A stretch of 64,000 nucleotides of DNA, taken from NCBI GenBank assembly GCA_019112825.1, contig DXIP01000021.1, forward strand, positions 1-64,000. Reading direction: 5' to 3'. Source of the stretch: Alistipes excrementigallinarum (lineage in GTDB: Bacteria > Bacteroidota > Bacteroidia > Bacteroidales > Rikenellaceae). The position numbers and the translations under genes are program-made. Numbering within the stretch: position 1 is the stretch's first letter; each line of letters opens with the position of its first letter. Below are positions 16,104 through 25,608 of the stretch, piece after piece. The notes beneath the pieces are model-generated. The model ran no database searches. It was given only the letters and a program-made list of their open reading frames with translations, and was not told the origin of the DNA.

Positions 16104-16499
16104 ATGCACGACAAGCGCACGACACCCGACTGGATTGAGGAGCTCCGCCCCGGTGAAATCTTCGTCTTCGGAAGCAACCTGGAGGGCATGCACGGCGGCG
16201 GTGCCGCACGGCTCGCCTGCAGCCGGTTCGGCGCCCGCTGGGGGCAGGGGGTCGGGCTGCAGGGGCGAAGCTACGCCATCCCCACGATGCATGGCGGCAC
16301 GGAGCGCATCGCCCCCTACGTCGATGCCTTCATCGACTTCGCACGGCGCAATCCGCAGCTGAGGTTCCTCGTGACGGAAATCGGATGCGGCATCGCCGGC
16401 TTCACCCCCGAACAGATGGCACCGCTCTTCGCCCGGGCCCGCGAGGTGGAGAACATCTGCCTCCCCGCCCGCTTCTGGGCGGTGCTGGAGCGGCTGTAA
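16104..16499 (+). CDS. Small macrodomain-like protein (A1S_2505-type)
   Basis: A 131-residue soluble protein. Motifs: GEIFVFGSNLEGMHGGGAAR (about 18-37), GQGVGLQGRSYAIPT, and LRFLVTEIGCGIAGFTPEQM (about 89-108). This is the pattern of a widespread family annotated as A1S_2505-type phage non-structural protein, whose Gly-rich loops and IGCG(x)AGF segment resemble the ADP-ribose-binding loops of macrodomains. That relationship is from general knowledge and not proved here. ATG at 16104 was chosen because conserved sequence starts right after it; an in-frame upstream start (15975) would add low-complexity residues. It lies 145 nt after the LacI gene with no clear promoter of its own, so it might be co-transcribed with the regulator. 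ADP-ribose or nucleotide binding is worth testing given the locus. Confidence 0.7.
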   Translation: MHDKRTTPDWIEELRPGEIFVFGSNLEGMHGGGAARLACSRFGARWGQGVGLQGRSYAIPTMHGGTERIAPYVDAFIDFARRNPQLRFLVTEIGCGIAGFTPEQMAPLFARAREVENICLPARFWAVLERL

Positions 16500-16685
16500 A
16501 TGCGCGTCCCGGGAACGGCGGCGGCAGTGCGGCACGAAAATGGCTCCTGAACGAGGTCCGGAACGGTTGTGGGAACACAGTTCGGGAGTGACCCTTCGGC
16601 ATGAAGCAAACGGAGGGAAGGGGCGCAGAGACGACAGGCATAACCGATAAACAACAAGGCAGCCCGCGGCAAAGCGGGACGGAAC

Positions 16686-16721
16686 AAAAAGCGGGGCATC
16701 CACCGATGATGGATGCCCCGC
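16686..16721 (-). terminator. Intrinsic terminator of the alpha/beta hydrolase gene
   Basis: GCGGGGCATCCA (16691-16702) pairs perfectly with TGGATGCCCCGC (16710-16721), a 12-bp stem with a 7-nt loop. On the minus strand it is followed by TTTTT (16690-16686). It lies 22 nt beyond the hydrolase stop codon. Confidence 0.85.
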
Positions 16722-16742
16722 TTCGATTTCAGCTGCAGCTAA

Positions 16743-17846
16743 CTATTGCTCCTGCACGGCCGGCTGGTCGAACGCCTCGCGGTAGAAGGAGGCGATGCGG
16801 TCGAAGGGAATCACCTTCAGATTGTCGTAGAGGTCGACGTGGCAGGCCCCGGGGATAATCACCAGATGCTTGTTGTCGCCCTTGAGCCGCTTGAAGGCAT
16901 CCTCGCTGAAGTAGCGCGAGTGGGCCTCCGAGCCGTGGAGCATCAGCACGGCGCTGCGGATTTCGCCGATGTAGGTGAGCAGCGGCATGTTGACGAAGGC
17001 GAGCGCATTGGTGCGCAGCAGTCCGTCGTTAGAGTTGGGCGAGCGGTGGTGGTAGCCGCGCGAAGTCTTGTAGTAATCGTGGTACTGACGCACGAAGAGC
17101 GGCGCATCCTCCGGCACGGGGTCGACTACCCCGCCGTCGCGCTCGCCCACGCCCGAGCGGTAATCCTTCAGCCGCTGCTCGTTGAGCCGCACGCGCAGCG
17201 CCTGGCGGTCGTCCGGGGTCATCGCGTCGAAGTAGCCGTTGGCGCTTACGCGGCTCATGTCGTACATCGTCGAGGTGACCGTGGCGCGGATGCGCGGGTC
17301 GATGGCCGCGGCGTTGAGCGCAAAGCCGCCCCAGCCGCAGATGCCGCAGATGCCGACACGCAGCGAGTCGACGTCGTCGCGCGTGAGCAGGCAGTCGACG
17401 GCGGCGCTGAAGTCATCGGTGCTGATTTCGGGCGAGGTGAGGTTGCGGGGCGTGCCGCCGCTCTCGCCGCAGAAGGAGGGGTCGAAGGCGATGGCGAGGA
17501 AGCCGCGCTCGGCCAGCGACTGGGCGTAGAGGCCCGAGACCTGCTCCTTGACGGCGCCGTAGGGGCCGCAGACGGCGATGGCCGCCAGACGTCCTTCGGC
17601 CCCGAGGGGCTTGTAGAGGTCGGCCGCAAGGGTGATGCCGTAGCGGTTGTGAAAGGTAATTTTCGAGTGTTCGACCTTGTCGCTCTGCGGGAAGGTCTTG
17701 TCCCATTCACGGGTCAGTTCCAACGTCTCCATATCGTATGTTTTTACAGGTTCGGGTATATCCGCCTCACAGGCGGTGCGGGCCGCAGCCGGCGTGAGGC
17801 TCACGGCGGAGAGCAGCAGCCAGGCGTGCAGACTCATCTTCTTCAT
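16743..17846 (-). CDS. Secreted alpha/beta hydrolase, dienelactone-hydrolase/YcjY-like
   Basis: A 367-residue protein with a signal peptide (MKKMSLHAWLLLSAVSLTPAAA). The alpha/beta hydrolase core follows: ITFHNRYGITLAADLYKP, then AIAVCGPYGAVKEQVSGLYA (oxyanion region), AFDPSFCGESGG, the elbow GICGICGWGGFALN (about 195-208), and a late His in PGACHVDLYD. The nucleophile position carries Cys in GICGWGG rather than Ser, as in dienelactone hydrolases; members of the YcjY-like branch also show Cys there. The ATG at 17846 begins the signal peptide; longer open frames upstream cross the promoter. It is transcribed alone, from a TACCTTTG promoter to a strong terminator. Substrate unknown; ester or peptide hydrolysis outside the inner membrane is likely. 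Confidence 0.8.
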   Translation of the reverse strand: MKKMSLHAWLLLSAVSLTPAAARTACEADIPEPVKTYDMETLELTREWDKTFPQSDKVEHSKITFHNRYGITLAADLYKPLGAEGRLAAIAVCGPYGAVKEQVSGLYAQSLAERGFLAIAFDPSFCGESGGTPRNLTSPEISTDDFSAAVDCLLTRDDVDSLRVGICGICGWGGFALNAAAIDPRIRATVTSTMYDMSRVSANGYFDAMTPDDRQALRVRLNEQRLKDYRSGVGERDGGVVDPVPEDAPLFVRQYHDYYKTSRGYHHRSPNSNDGLLRTNALAFVNMPLLTYIGEIRSAVLMLHGSEAHSRYFSEDAFKRLKGDNKHLVIIPGACHVDLYDNLKVIPFDRIASFYREAFDQPAVQEQ

Positions 17847-17905
17847 TGGGTGGTCCGTTTTGCGGGGTTCAACATGGGGCGGCGGCACCGCCCCTTTTGC
17901 CGATA

Positions 17906-17913
17906 CAAAGGTA
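17906..17913 (-). promoter_or_regulatory. -7 element of the alpha/beta hydrolase gene
   Basis: The minus strand reads TACCTTTG, a perfect TAnnTTTG element, about 60 nt upstream of the ATG at 17846. I see no good -33 TTG at the expected spacing. Confidence 0.6.
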
Positions 17914-18253
17914 ACCGTTTTGCCGCGAAATGGAGATAGCCGAATTACGGTTGGAGTTACCATTTTCCCGGTTTCCGCGCCCGAAGCCTTGTTGAAGAAG
18001 AGAGCCGGAGCCGGCCCGGGGCAGGCGCCGGCAGGAGGTCGGGCGGCATTGGGCAGGGAGCCGCGCCGCACGGCGGGGAGGGGGCTCGCGCTGAACGGAG
18101 GGACGCACGGAGAACGGGCGGTCGTCAGTACGGGAGCAATGTTGCAGCCACGGCGCAGCCGCACAGCGGACGGGACCACCCTTCGCGGAGGCAGGGGAAA
18201 GGCACGCCGCAAAGATTTTTCGGGCCGGGAGGTACACCGTTCGGAAATTTTCG
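17914..18253. other. Intergenic region, nothing recognised
   Basis: About 340 bp between the divergent hydrolase and thiamine promoters. It is GC-rich with open frames on both strands, but none shows a conserved domain, a plausible start or a promoter. I see no RNA motif in it. Confidence 0.5.
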
Positions 18254-18261
18254 TATCTTTG
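18254..18261 (+). promoter_or_regulatory. -7 element of the thiamine operon
   Basis: TATCTTTG, the commonest -7 sequence in this window, ends 8 nt before the predicted 5' end of the TPP riboswitch. Transcription would therefore start at, or just before, the riboswitch P1 stem. No clear -33 element is present. Confidence 0.7.
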
Positions 18262-18269
18262 TCTGCACA

Positions 18270-18360
18270 ACACAAGAGGGGTGCCCCGCTGCTGGCGCAG
18301 AGAGGCTGAGATTATACCCTATGAACTTGATGCGGGCAATACCGCCGAAAGGACTTGTTC
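18270..18360 (+). ncRNA. TPP riboswitch (THI element)
   Basis: ACAAG (18272-18276) pairs with CTTGT (18354-18358) as P1. Between them are GAGGGGTGCC, the conserved CTGAGA (18306-18311), ACCC, GAACTTGATG, then GGGCAATACCGCCGAAAGGA, the standard order of TPP-riboswitch consensus blocks. The long P3 insert typical of some Bacteroidetes is short here. It precedes thiS by 54 nt and should repress the ten-gene operon when thiamine pyrophosphate is plentiful. I see no strong terminator between it and thiS, so control may be at translation or by an undetected anti-terminator. Confidence 0.93.
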
Positions 18361-18414
18361 ATAGACCGTAACGCCGTCCGCTCGGGCACACCTCTGGCGT
18401 AAAACGGAATTCAC

Positions 18415-18615
18415 ATGGAGATTCAAATCAACCACAAGCCCTTCGAGGTGGGCGCCGGTGCGTCGCTCGAAGAGGCGCTCGCCAAGGCCGGGGTTCCCGC
18501 CGAAGGGGTCGCCGTCGCGGTGAACAACCGCGTGGTGGCGCGTCGCGACTGGGCCTCGACGCAGCTCGAGGAGGGGGCCAAAGTCACGGTCATCCGGGCC
18601 GTCTGCGGAGGATGA
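18415..18615 (+). CDS. thiS: Sulfur-carrier protein ThiS
   Basis: A 66-residue ubiquitin-like protein (MEIQINHKPFEV..., beta-grasp length) ending in the required Gly-Gly (VIRAVCGG). The C-terminal carboxylate is adenylated by ThiF and converted to a thiocarboxylate, the sulfur donor for thiazole formation by ThiG. It is the first gene after the TPP riboswitch. Its stop codon overlaps the ATG of the next gene (ATGA type), so the two are translationally coupled. Confidence 0.95.
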   Translation: MEIQINHKPFEVGAGASLEEALAKAGVPAEGVAVAVNNRVVARRDWASTQLEEGAKVTVIRAVCGG

Positions 18616-19205
18616 TGCATCTGTACGTCATCACGCCCGAGACCTTTCCCGAAGGGGAGGCCAACGTCATCGCCGCGCTGCTGCGCGGAGGCATCGACCG
18701 CGTCCACCTGCGCAAGCCCCATTCGCGCGAGGAGGAGATGCGCCGGCTGCTTGAGGCCATTCCGGCCAACCTGCACAGACGCCTCACGCTGCAGGACCAC
18801 CTCCACCTGGCGTCGGAGTACGGCGTCGGGGGTGTCCACCTGAACAGCCGCAACCCGCAGCCGCCCGCCGGCTTCGACGGGCTGGTCAGCCGCTCGTGCC
18901 ACACGCTCGACGAGGTGGCGGCCGACCGCACGAGCGACTACCTCTTCCTGAGCCCCATATTCGACAGCATCTCGAAGGAGGGCTACCGCTCGGCCTTCAC
19001 CCCCGCCACGCTGCGTGAGGCGGCCGCACGCGGTCTGCTCGGCGAGCGGGTCGCGGCGCTGGGAGGCGTCCGGCCCGAGCTGCTTCCGACGCTGCGCGAC
19101 CTGGGCTTCGGCGGAGCTGCCCTGCTGGGGTGCATCTGGCGCGACGTCTCCTCAGCGGGGCTGCGCGAGACGCTGCAACGGATTCAACAATACAACAGAC
19201 CATAG
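18612..19205 (+). CDS. TenI/ThiE-like thiamine phosphate synthase family protein
   Basis: A 197-residue TIM-barrel protein of the ThiE/TenI family. It has DRVHLRKPHS, LTLQDHLHLASEYGVGGVHLN, and the SRSCHTLDEVAADRTSDYLF segment. Unlike true ThiE (next gene) it lacks the pyrophosphate-binding T(R/K)TK motif, reading LSPIFDSISKEGYRS instead. It may therefore be a TenI-type thiazole tautomerase rather than a second synthase. It overlaps thiS and is 10 nt upstream of the canonical thiE. Both barrels in one operon are common in Bacteroidetes, which supports distinct roles. Confidence 0.85.
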   Translation: MMHLYVITPETFPEGEANVIAALLRGGIDRVHLRKPHSREEEMRRLLEAIPANLHRRLTLQDHLHLASEYGVGGVHLNSRNPQPPAGFDGLVSRSCHTLDEVAADRTSDYLFLSPIFDSISKEGYRSAFTPATLREAAARGLLGERVAALGGVRPELLPTLRDLGFGGAALLGCIWRDVSSAGLRETLQRIQQYNRP

Positions 19206-19215
19206 ACAGAACGAT

Positions 19216-19842
19216 ATGTTGCAATTCATCACACACCATAACGGCCGCTTCGACTACCTCACGGGGACGCAGGCCGTACTCGAGGGGGGCTGCCGCTGGG
19301 TGCAGCTCCGCATGAAGGGGGCCACCGACGAGGAGGTGCTCCGCACGGGGCGCGACGTGGCGGCCTGCTGCCGGGCCTGCGGCGCCACCTTCATCCTCGA
19401 CGACCGCGTGGCGCTGGTCGGACTGCTCGGCGCCGACGGCGTCCATCTGGGCAAAAACGACATGCCCGTGGCCGAGGCGCGGCGCATCCTGGGCCCCGGC
19501 CGCATCATCGGCGCAACGGCCAACACCTTCGACGACATCGCCCGCGCGGCGGCCGACGGCGCCGACTACATCGGGCTGGGCCCCTTCCGCTTCACGCGGA
19601 CCAAGAGCAACCTGAGCCCCATCCTCGGGCTCGAGGGCTACCGCACAATCCTTGACCGCTGCCGCCGCGAAGGCATCACACTCCCCGTGGTGGCTATTGG
19701 AGGCATCACGGCGGCCGACATCGCCGACCTCTGCGCCACCGGCATCGGCGGCATCGCCCTCTCGGGCGCGCTGCTCTCGGCCGGGTCGCCCGCGCAGGAG
19801 ACCCGCACCATACTGGAACTCATCAACAAAAACCAACATTAA
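19216..19842 (+). CDS. thiE: Thiamine-phosphate synthase ThiE
   Basis: A 208-residue enzyme joining HMP-pyrophosphate and thiazole phosphate to make thiamine monophosphate. Canonical motifs: WVQLRMKGATDEE, FILDDRVALVGLLGADGVHL, the pyrophosphate loop IGLGPFRFTRTKSN, and VVAIGGITAADI. The ATG at 19216 was chosen because upstream in-frame codons lie within the preceding gene and conserved sequence starts here. It lies 8 nt before thiG. Confidence 0.95.
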   Translation: MLQFITHHNGRFDYLTGTQAVLEGGCRWVQLRMKGATDEEVLRTGRDVAACCRACGATFILDDRVALVGLLGADGVHLGKNDMPVAEARRILGPGRIIGATANTFDDIARAAADGADYIGLGPFRFTRTKSNLSPILGLEGYRTILDRCRREGITLPVVAIGGITAADIADLCATGIGGIALSGALLSAGSPAQETRTILELINKNQH

Positions 19843-19850
19843 TCCGCAAT

Positions 19851-20621
19851 ATGAAAAACGAATTGGTAATCGGCGGACGGACGTTCCGTTCGCGTCTGTT
19901 CGTCGGCACGGGCAAGTTCAGCTCCAACGAGCTGATGGCCAGCGCCATCGAGGCTTCGCAGACCGAAATGGTCACCGTAGCCATGAAACGCATCGACATG
20001 AACAACCCCGAGGACGACATGCTCGCCCACGTACGCCGTCCGGGCATCCAGCTGCTGCCCAACACCTCGGGCGTGCGCGACGCCGAGGAGGCCGTTCTGG
20101 CCGCCCAGCTGGCCCGCGAGGCCTTCGGCACGAACTTCATCAAGCTGGAGATTCACCCCGACCCCAAATACCTGCTGCCCGACCCCGTCGAGACGCTGCG
20201 CGCCACCGAGCAGCTCGTCAAGCTGGGCTTCGTCGTGCTGCCCTACATCCAGGCCGACCCCGTGCTCTGCAAGCGGCTCGAGGAGGCTGGTGCGGCCACC
20301 GTCATGCCGCTGGCCGCCCCCATCGGAACCAACAAGGGGCTCGTGACGCGCGAGCTGCTCGAGATTATCATCGAGCAGAGCAACGTGCCGGTGGTTGTCG
20401 ACGCCGGTCTGGGCGCTCCGTCGCACGCGGCGGCCGCCATGGAGCTGGGAGCCGACGCCGTGCTGGTCAATACGGCCATCGCCGTTGCGGGCGACCCCGT
20501 CCGCATGGCACGCGCCTTCGCACGCGCCGTCGAGGCGGGCCGCAAAGCCTACGAGGCAGGTCTGGGTGTCCAGTCGCGCCATGCCGACGCCAGCAGCCCT
20601 CTCACCTCGTTCCTCGACTGA
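19851..20621 (+). CDS. thiG: Thiazole synthase ThiG
   Basis: A 256-residue TIM barrel that condenses 1-deoxyxylulose phosphate, dehydroglycine and ThiS-thiocarboxylate. Signatures: FRSRLFVGTGKFSSNELM, the region TNFIKLEIHPDPKYLLPDP containing the Schiff-base Lys, VLPYIQADPVLCKRLEEAG, and VVVDAGLGAPSHAAAAMELG. Length and ends are normal. It lies between thiE and thiC in the same operon. Confidence 0.96.
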   Translation: MKNELVIGGRTFRSRLFVGTGKFSSNELMASAIEASQTEMVTVAMKRIDMNNPEDDMLAHVRRPGIQLLPNTSGVRDAEEAVLAAQLAREAFGTNFIKLEIHPDPKYLLPDPVETLRATEQLVKLGFVVLPYIQADPVLCKRLEEAGAATVMPLAAPIGTNKGLVTRELLEIIIEQSNVPVVVDAGLGAPSHAAAAMELGADAVLVNTAIAVAGDPVRMARAFARAVEAGRKAYEAGLGVQSRHADASSPLTSFLD

Positions 20622-20659
20622 CACGAAACGACAAACAAACCAATGACCCCAATCCGGCC

Positions 20660-22354
<1,695 letters not shown>

Positions 22355-22389
22355 ACCGTATACATACGTAAAAAGAGTATCAAGAATAC

Positions 22390-23499
22390 ATGTTTTCCGA
22401 AGAATTAGCCAAATACGACTGGGAGGAGACCACCCGTCGCATCCAGTCGAAACGTCCGGCCGACGTCGAAGCGGCCCTCGGACGCGAGCACCTCACGCTC
22501 GACGACTTCATGGCGCTCATCTCGCCGGCTGCGGCCGCCTACCTCGAGCCCATGGCCCGTCTGAGCCGCCGCTACACGCAGGAGCGTTTCGGCAAGACCA
22601 TCTCGATGTACATCCCGATGTACATCACCAACTCGTGCACCAATTCGTGCATCTACTGCGGCTTCAACCGCCACAACGCCATTCCGCGCGTGATTCTCAC
22701 CCCCGAGCAGATTGAGGAGGAGTGCCGCGCCATCCGCGAGCTCGGTCCCTTCGAGAACCTGCTGCTGGTCACGGGCGAGAATCCCCGTGCGGCGGGTGTC
22801 GACTACATCGAGCAGGCGCTCCACATCTGCCGCCCCTACTTCAACAACCTCACCATCGAGGTGATGCCGCTGGCGGCCGAGGAGTACGAGCGGCTGACCC
22901 ACTCGGGGCTCAACGGCGTGGTCTGCTTCCAGGAGACCTACAACCGCGCCAACTACAACATCTACCACCCGGCCGGCATGAAGTCGAAGTTCGAGTGGCG
23001 CGTCAACGGCTTCGACCGCATGGGACAGGCCGGCGTCCACAAAATCGGCATGGGCGTGCTCATCGGCCTTGAGGAGTGGCGCACCGACGTGACGATGATG
23101 GCGCTCCACCTGCAGTACCTGCGCAAGCACTACTGGAAGACGCGCTACAGCGTCAACTTCCCGCGCATGCGCCCGTCGGAGGGTCACTTCCAGCCCAACG
23201 TGGTGATGAGCGACCGCGAGCTGGCGCAGCTGACCTTCGCCTTCCGCATCTTCGACCACGACGTCGACATCTCCTTCTCGACGCGCGAGCGGGCCGAGTT
23301 CCGCAACCACATCGCCACGCTGGGCGCCACCTCGATGAGCGCCGGCTCGAAGACCGACCCGGGAGGCTACCGCGTCTACCCCACGTCGCTCGAGCAGTTC
23401 GTCGTGAGCGACGAGCGCACGCCGGCGCAGGTCGAGGCCGACATCCGTCGCGAAGGGTACGAAGTGGTCTGGAAGGACTGGGACAAAATCTTCGACTGA
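22390..23499 (+). CDS. thiH: 2-iminoacetate synthase ThiH
   Basis: A 369-residue radical SAM protein cleaving tyrosine to dehydroglycine for ThiG. The cluster motif is NSCTNSCIYCGFNRHN (CxxxCxxC, about residues 83-90). The ThiH-type C-terminal half contains GVLIGLEEWRTDV, PRMRPSEGHF and STRERAEFRNH. It presupposes an anaerobic or microaerobic lifestyle, because aerobic bacteria use ThiO instead. It is separated from thiF by 2 nt. Confidence 0.96.
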   Translation: MFSEELAKYDWEETTRRIQSKRPADVEAALGREHLTLDDFMALISPAAAAYLEPMARLSRRYTQERFGKTISMYIPMYITNSCTNSCIYCGFNRHNAIPRVILTPEQIEEECRAIRELGPFENLLLVTGENPRAAGVDYIEQALHICRPYFNNLTIEVMPLAAEEYERLTHSGLNGVVCFQETYNRANYNIYHPAGMKSKFEWRVNGFDRMGQAGVHKIGMGVLIGLEEWRTDVTMMALHLQYLRKHYWKTRYSVNFPRMRPSEGHFQPNVVMSDRELAQLTFAFRIFDHDVDISFSTRERAEFRNHIATLGATSMSAGSKTDPGGYRVYPTSLEQFVVSDERTPAQVEADIRREGYEVVWKDWDKIFD

Positions 23500-23501
23500 C
23501 G

Positions 23502-24200
23502 ATGTTCGACGAACGCTACGCGCGGCAGGTCATGCTGCCCGAAATCGGCGAAGAGGGGCAGCATCGGCTGGCCTCGGCGTCGGTGCTGCTCGTGGGTCTG
23601 GGCGGCCTGGGCTCGACGGTGGCCCCCTCGCTTGCGGGGGCCGGCGTGGGGCGCCTCGGCCTCTGCGACCCCGACGTGGTCTCGTGGAGCAACCTGCCGC
23701 GGCAGACGCTCTATACCGAGGAGGAGGTGGGCCGTCCCAAGTGCGAGATGGCCCGCCGCCGGCTCGCGGCCCTCTCGTCGGCGACGCGCTTCGACTGCAT
23801 CGCCGAGGGGCTCACGCCCGAAAACGCCGAGCGGCTCGCGGCCTCCTACGACCTGGTGGTCGACTGCTGCGACAACTTCGCGACGCGCTACCTCATCGAC
23901 GACGCCTGCGCCGCCGCGGGGCGGCCGTGGGTCTACGGCTCGATTGGCCCCTTCGACGGGCAGGTGAGCCTCTTCAACCACCGCCGCGGGGTCCGCTACG
24001 CGACGCTCTACCCCGACCGCGAGGCGCTGTGCAGCGCACCGCGCCGCACGCTGGGGGTGCTTGGCGGCGTCCCGGCCGTCATCGGGGCCATCGAGGCCAC
24101 GGAGGCGCTCAAGCTGCTCGCCGGCATGGAGCCCTCGCTCGACGGACGGCTGCTCCTCTTCGACCTCAAGACGATGCATTGCGAAACAATCGATATCTGA
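23502..24200 (+). CDS. thiF: ThiS adenylyltransferase ThiF (HesA/MoeB/ThiF family)
   Basis: A 232-residue E1-like enzyme. ATP-binding VLLVGLGGLGSTVAPSLAGA (about 29-48), SNLPRQTLY with the arginine finger, and VVDCCDNFATRYLIDDAC are all present. The paired CxxC zinc motifs of E. coli ThiF are missing: only CSAPRRTLGVLGG remains at the first, and the C-terminal CPVCG is absent. Bacteroidetes ThiF proteins generally appear to lack them, so this is probably normal for the clade. It activates ThiS for sulfur transfer. The ATG at 23502 begins the conserved MFDERYARQVMLPEIG. Confidence 0.92.
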   Translation: MFDERYARQVMLPEIGEEGQHRLASASVLLVGLGGLGSTVAPSLAGAGVGRLGLCDPDVVSWSNLPRQTLYTEEEVGRPKCEMARRRLAALSSATRFDCIAEGLTPENAERLAASYDLVVDCCDNFATRYLIDDACAAAGRPWVYGSIGPFDGQVSLFNHRRGVRYATLYPDREALCSAPRRTLGVLGGVPAVIGAIEATEALKLLAGMEPSLDGRLLLFDLKTMHCETIDI

Positions 24201-24234
24201 ACACAAAAAATTCACCTACCGAAAACACCACACC

Positions 24235-24936
24235 ATGGGAAAAGGATTTGACGAATACGCATCGGCCTACGATGCGTGGTTTCTCGAAAACCGGAACGTA
24301 CTCTACTCGGAGGTCAACCTCGTTGCCTCGACACTCCGCGATGCGGGACGCATCCTCTCGGTGGGCTGCGGCAGCGGCCTCTTCGAGAAGATTCTCCGCG
24401 AGGAGTACGACATCCGCATCACCGACGGCATCGAGCCCTCGACCGGCATGGCCGACATCGCCCGCAAGCGGGGCCTCGAGGTAACCGTCGCAACGGCCGA
24501 GGAGGCCGACTTCGGCCGCGAACGCTACGACACGCTGCTCTTCAACGGCACGCCGAGCTACATCGGCGATCTGGCGGGCGTGGTCCGCAAGGCCTACGAC
24601 GCGCTGCCCGAGGGGGGACGCATCGTGCTGATTGACGTCCCGAAGGAGAGCTCCTACGGCATCATGTACAACCTGGCCAAGGCGCTCGGGACGTGGAACC
24701 ATCCGCTGCTCGAGGGGGTCTACCCGCCCAACCCCTACCCCATCGAGTTCGTCGAGGTGGCCGCCTGGCGCACGACGGCCGAGAAGGTGGAGCTGCTCGA
24801 AAAGGCCGGTTTCCGCGACCTGCACTTCTCGCAGACGCTCACCACCCACCCGCTCTATTCGGACCGTGCCGAGGAGCAGCCCGTCGAGGGGTGCGACCGC
24901 GGCGACTACGTGGCCGTCGTGGCCTACAAGCGATGA
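24235..24936 (+). CDS. Class I SAM-dependent methyltransferase in the thiamine operon
   Basis: A 233-residue Rossmann methyltransferase. Motif I is ILSVGCGSGLFEKIL (about 38-52), an acidic motif II region ends DGIEPSTGMADIA, and post-motif residues read TLLFNGTPSYIGDL and GGRIVLIDVPKESSYG. Conserved start MGKGFDEYASAYDAWF. It lies 34 nt after thiF and its stop overlaps the tenA start (ATGA), so it is co-translated with a thiamine salvage enzyme and covered by the TPP riboswitch. No methyltransferase step is part of standard thiamine synthesis. It may act on a salvage intermediate or a toxic analogue, or be a passenger. Substrate unknown. Confidence 0.85.
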   Translation: MGKGFDEYASAYDAWFLENRNVLYSEVNLVASTLRDAGRILSVGCGSGLFEKILREEYDIRITDGIEPSTGMADIARKRGLEVTVATAEEADFGRERYDTLLFNGTPSYIGDLAGVVRKAYDALPEGGRIVLIDVPKESSYGIMYNLAKALGTWNHPLLEGVYPPNPYPIEFVEVAAWRTTAEKVELLEKAGFRDLHFSQTLTTHPLYSDRAEEQPVEGCDRGDYVAVVAYKR

Positions 24937-25604
24937 ACACCGCGGACAAAGCCATGAAACGCTGGAGCGACGAAGCCTGGGAGGCCGCCGAACCGGTCTA
25001 CCGCAGGATACTCGAGCACCCCTTCGTCGGGGAGCTCGCCGCCGGAACGCTCTCCGCGGAGCGCTTCCGCTTCTACATCCGCCAGGATGCCCTTTATCTG
25101 GACGGCTACGCACGACGGCTGGCCCACATCGCCTCGCGCCTCGTGCGCAAGGAGCACACGGAGGCCTTCCTGCACTTCGCCCTCGAGGGGATAGAGGTCG
25201 AGCGGGCGCTCCACGAGCAGTTCCTCGAGGGCAGCCACCCCGAGCCCGGGGAAATCTCGCCCGCCTGCCTGCTCTACACCTCGCTGCTCGAGAGCCAGGC
25301 GATGGCTCCCGTCGAGGTCGAGGCGGCCGCCGTGCTCCCCTGCTTCCGCGTCTACCAGCGGGTCGGCGAGCAGATTTACGCCCGGTTAGGGGATGCGGAG
25401 AACCCCTACCGCCGCTGGATTGAGACCTATGCCGACCCCTCGTTCGCCGAGGCTGCCGACCGCGCCACGCGCATCTGCGACGAGCTGGCCGCCGAGGCCG
25501 GCTCGGCGACGCGGCAGCGGATGACCGAACTCTTCGTGCGCTGCACCCGGATGGAGTGGCTCTTCTGGGAGAGCGCCTGGAGGCTTGAAAACTGGAAAAT
25601 CTGA
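24933..25604 (+). CDS. tenA: Thiaminase II / aminopyrimidine hydrolase TenA
   Basis: A 223-residue TenA-family all-helical enzyme that salvages HMP from degraded thiamine. Key sites visible: the Asp in FYIRQDALYLDGYAR, the Cys nucleophile in VLPCFRVYQRVGEQI, and the Glu in RMEWLFWESAWRLENW, matching the B. subtilis Asp44/Cys135/Glu205 triad. An alternative start eight codons in (24954, MKRWSDEAW) is possible, but the 24933 ATG overlaps the methyltransferase stop, favouring coupling. Its product feeds thiD, 4 nt downstream. Confidence 0.93.
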   Translation: MNTADKAMKRWSDEAWEAAEPVYRRILEHPFVGELAAGTLSAERFRFYIRQDALYLDGYARRLAHIASRLVRKEHTEAFLHFALEGIEVERALHEQFLEGSHPEPGEISPACLLYTSLLESQAMAPVEVEAAAVLPCFRVYQRVGEQIYARLGDAENPYRRWIETYADPSFAEAADRATRICDELAAEAGSATRQRMTELFVRCTRMEWLFWESAWRLENWKI

Positions 25605-25608
25605 AGCT

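Noticed and set aside
17869..18273. Minus-strand open frame between the hydrolase and the thiamine operon
   Set aside because: It covers the hydrolase promoter and the thiamine -7 element and shows no domain; the hydrolase signal peptide begins at 17846.
23502..24200. ThiF without the zinc-binding cysteines as a sign of gene decay
   Set aside because: The ATP site, arginine finger and length are intact, and to my knowledge Bacteroidetes ThiF proteins usually lack these cysteines.
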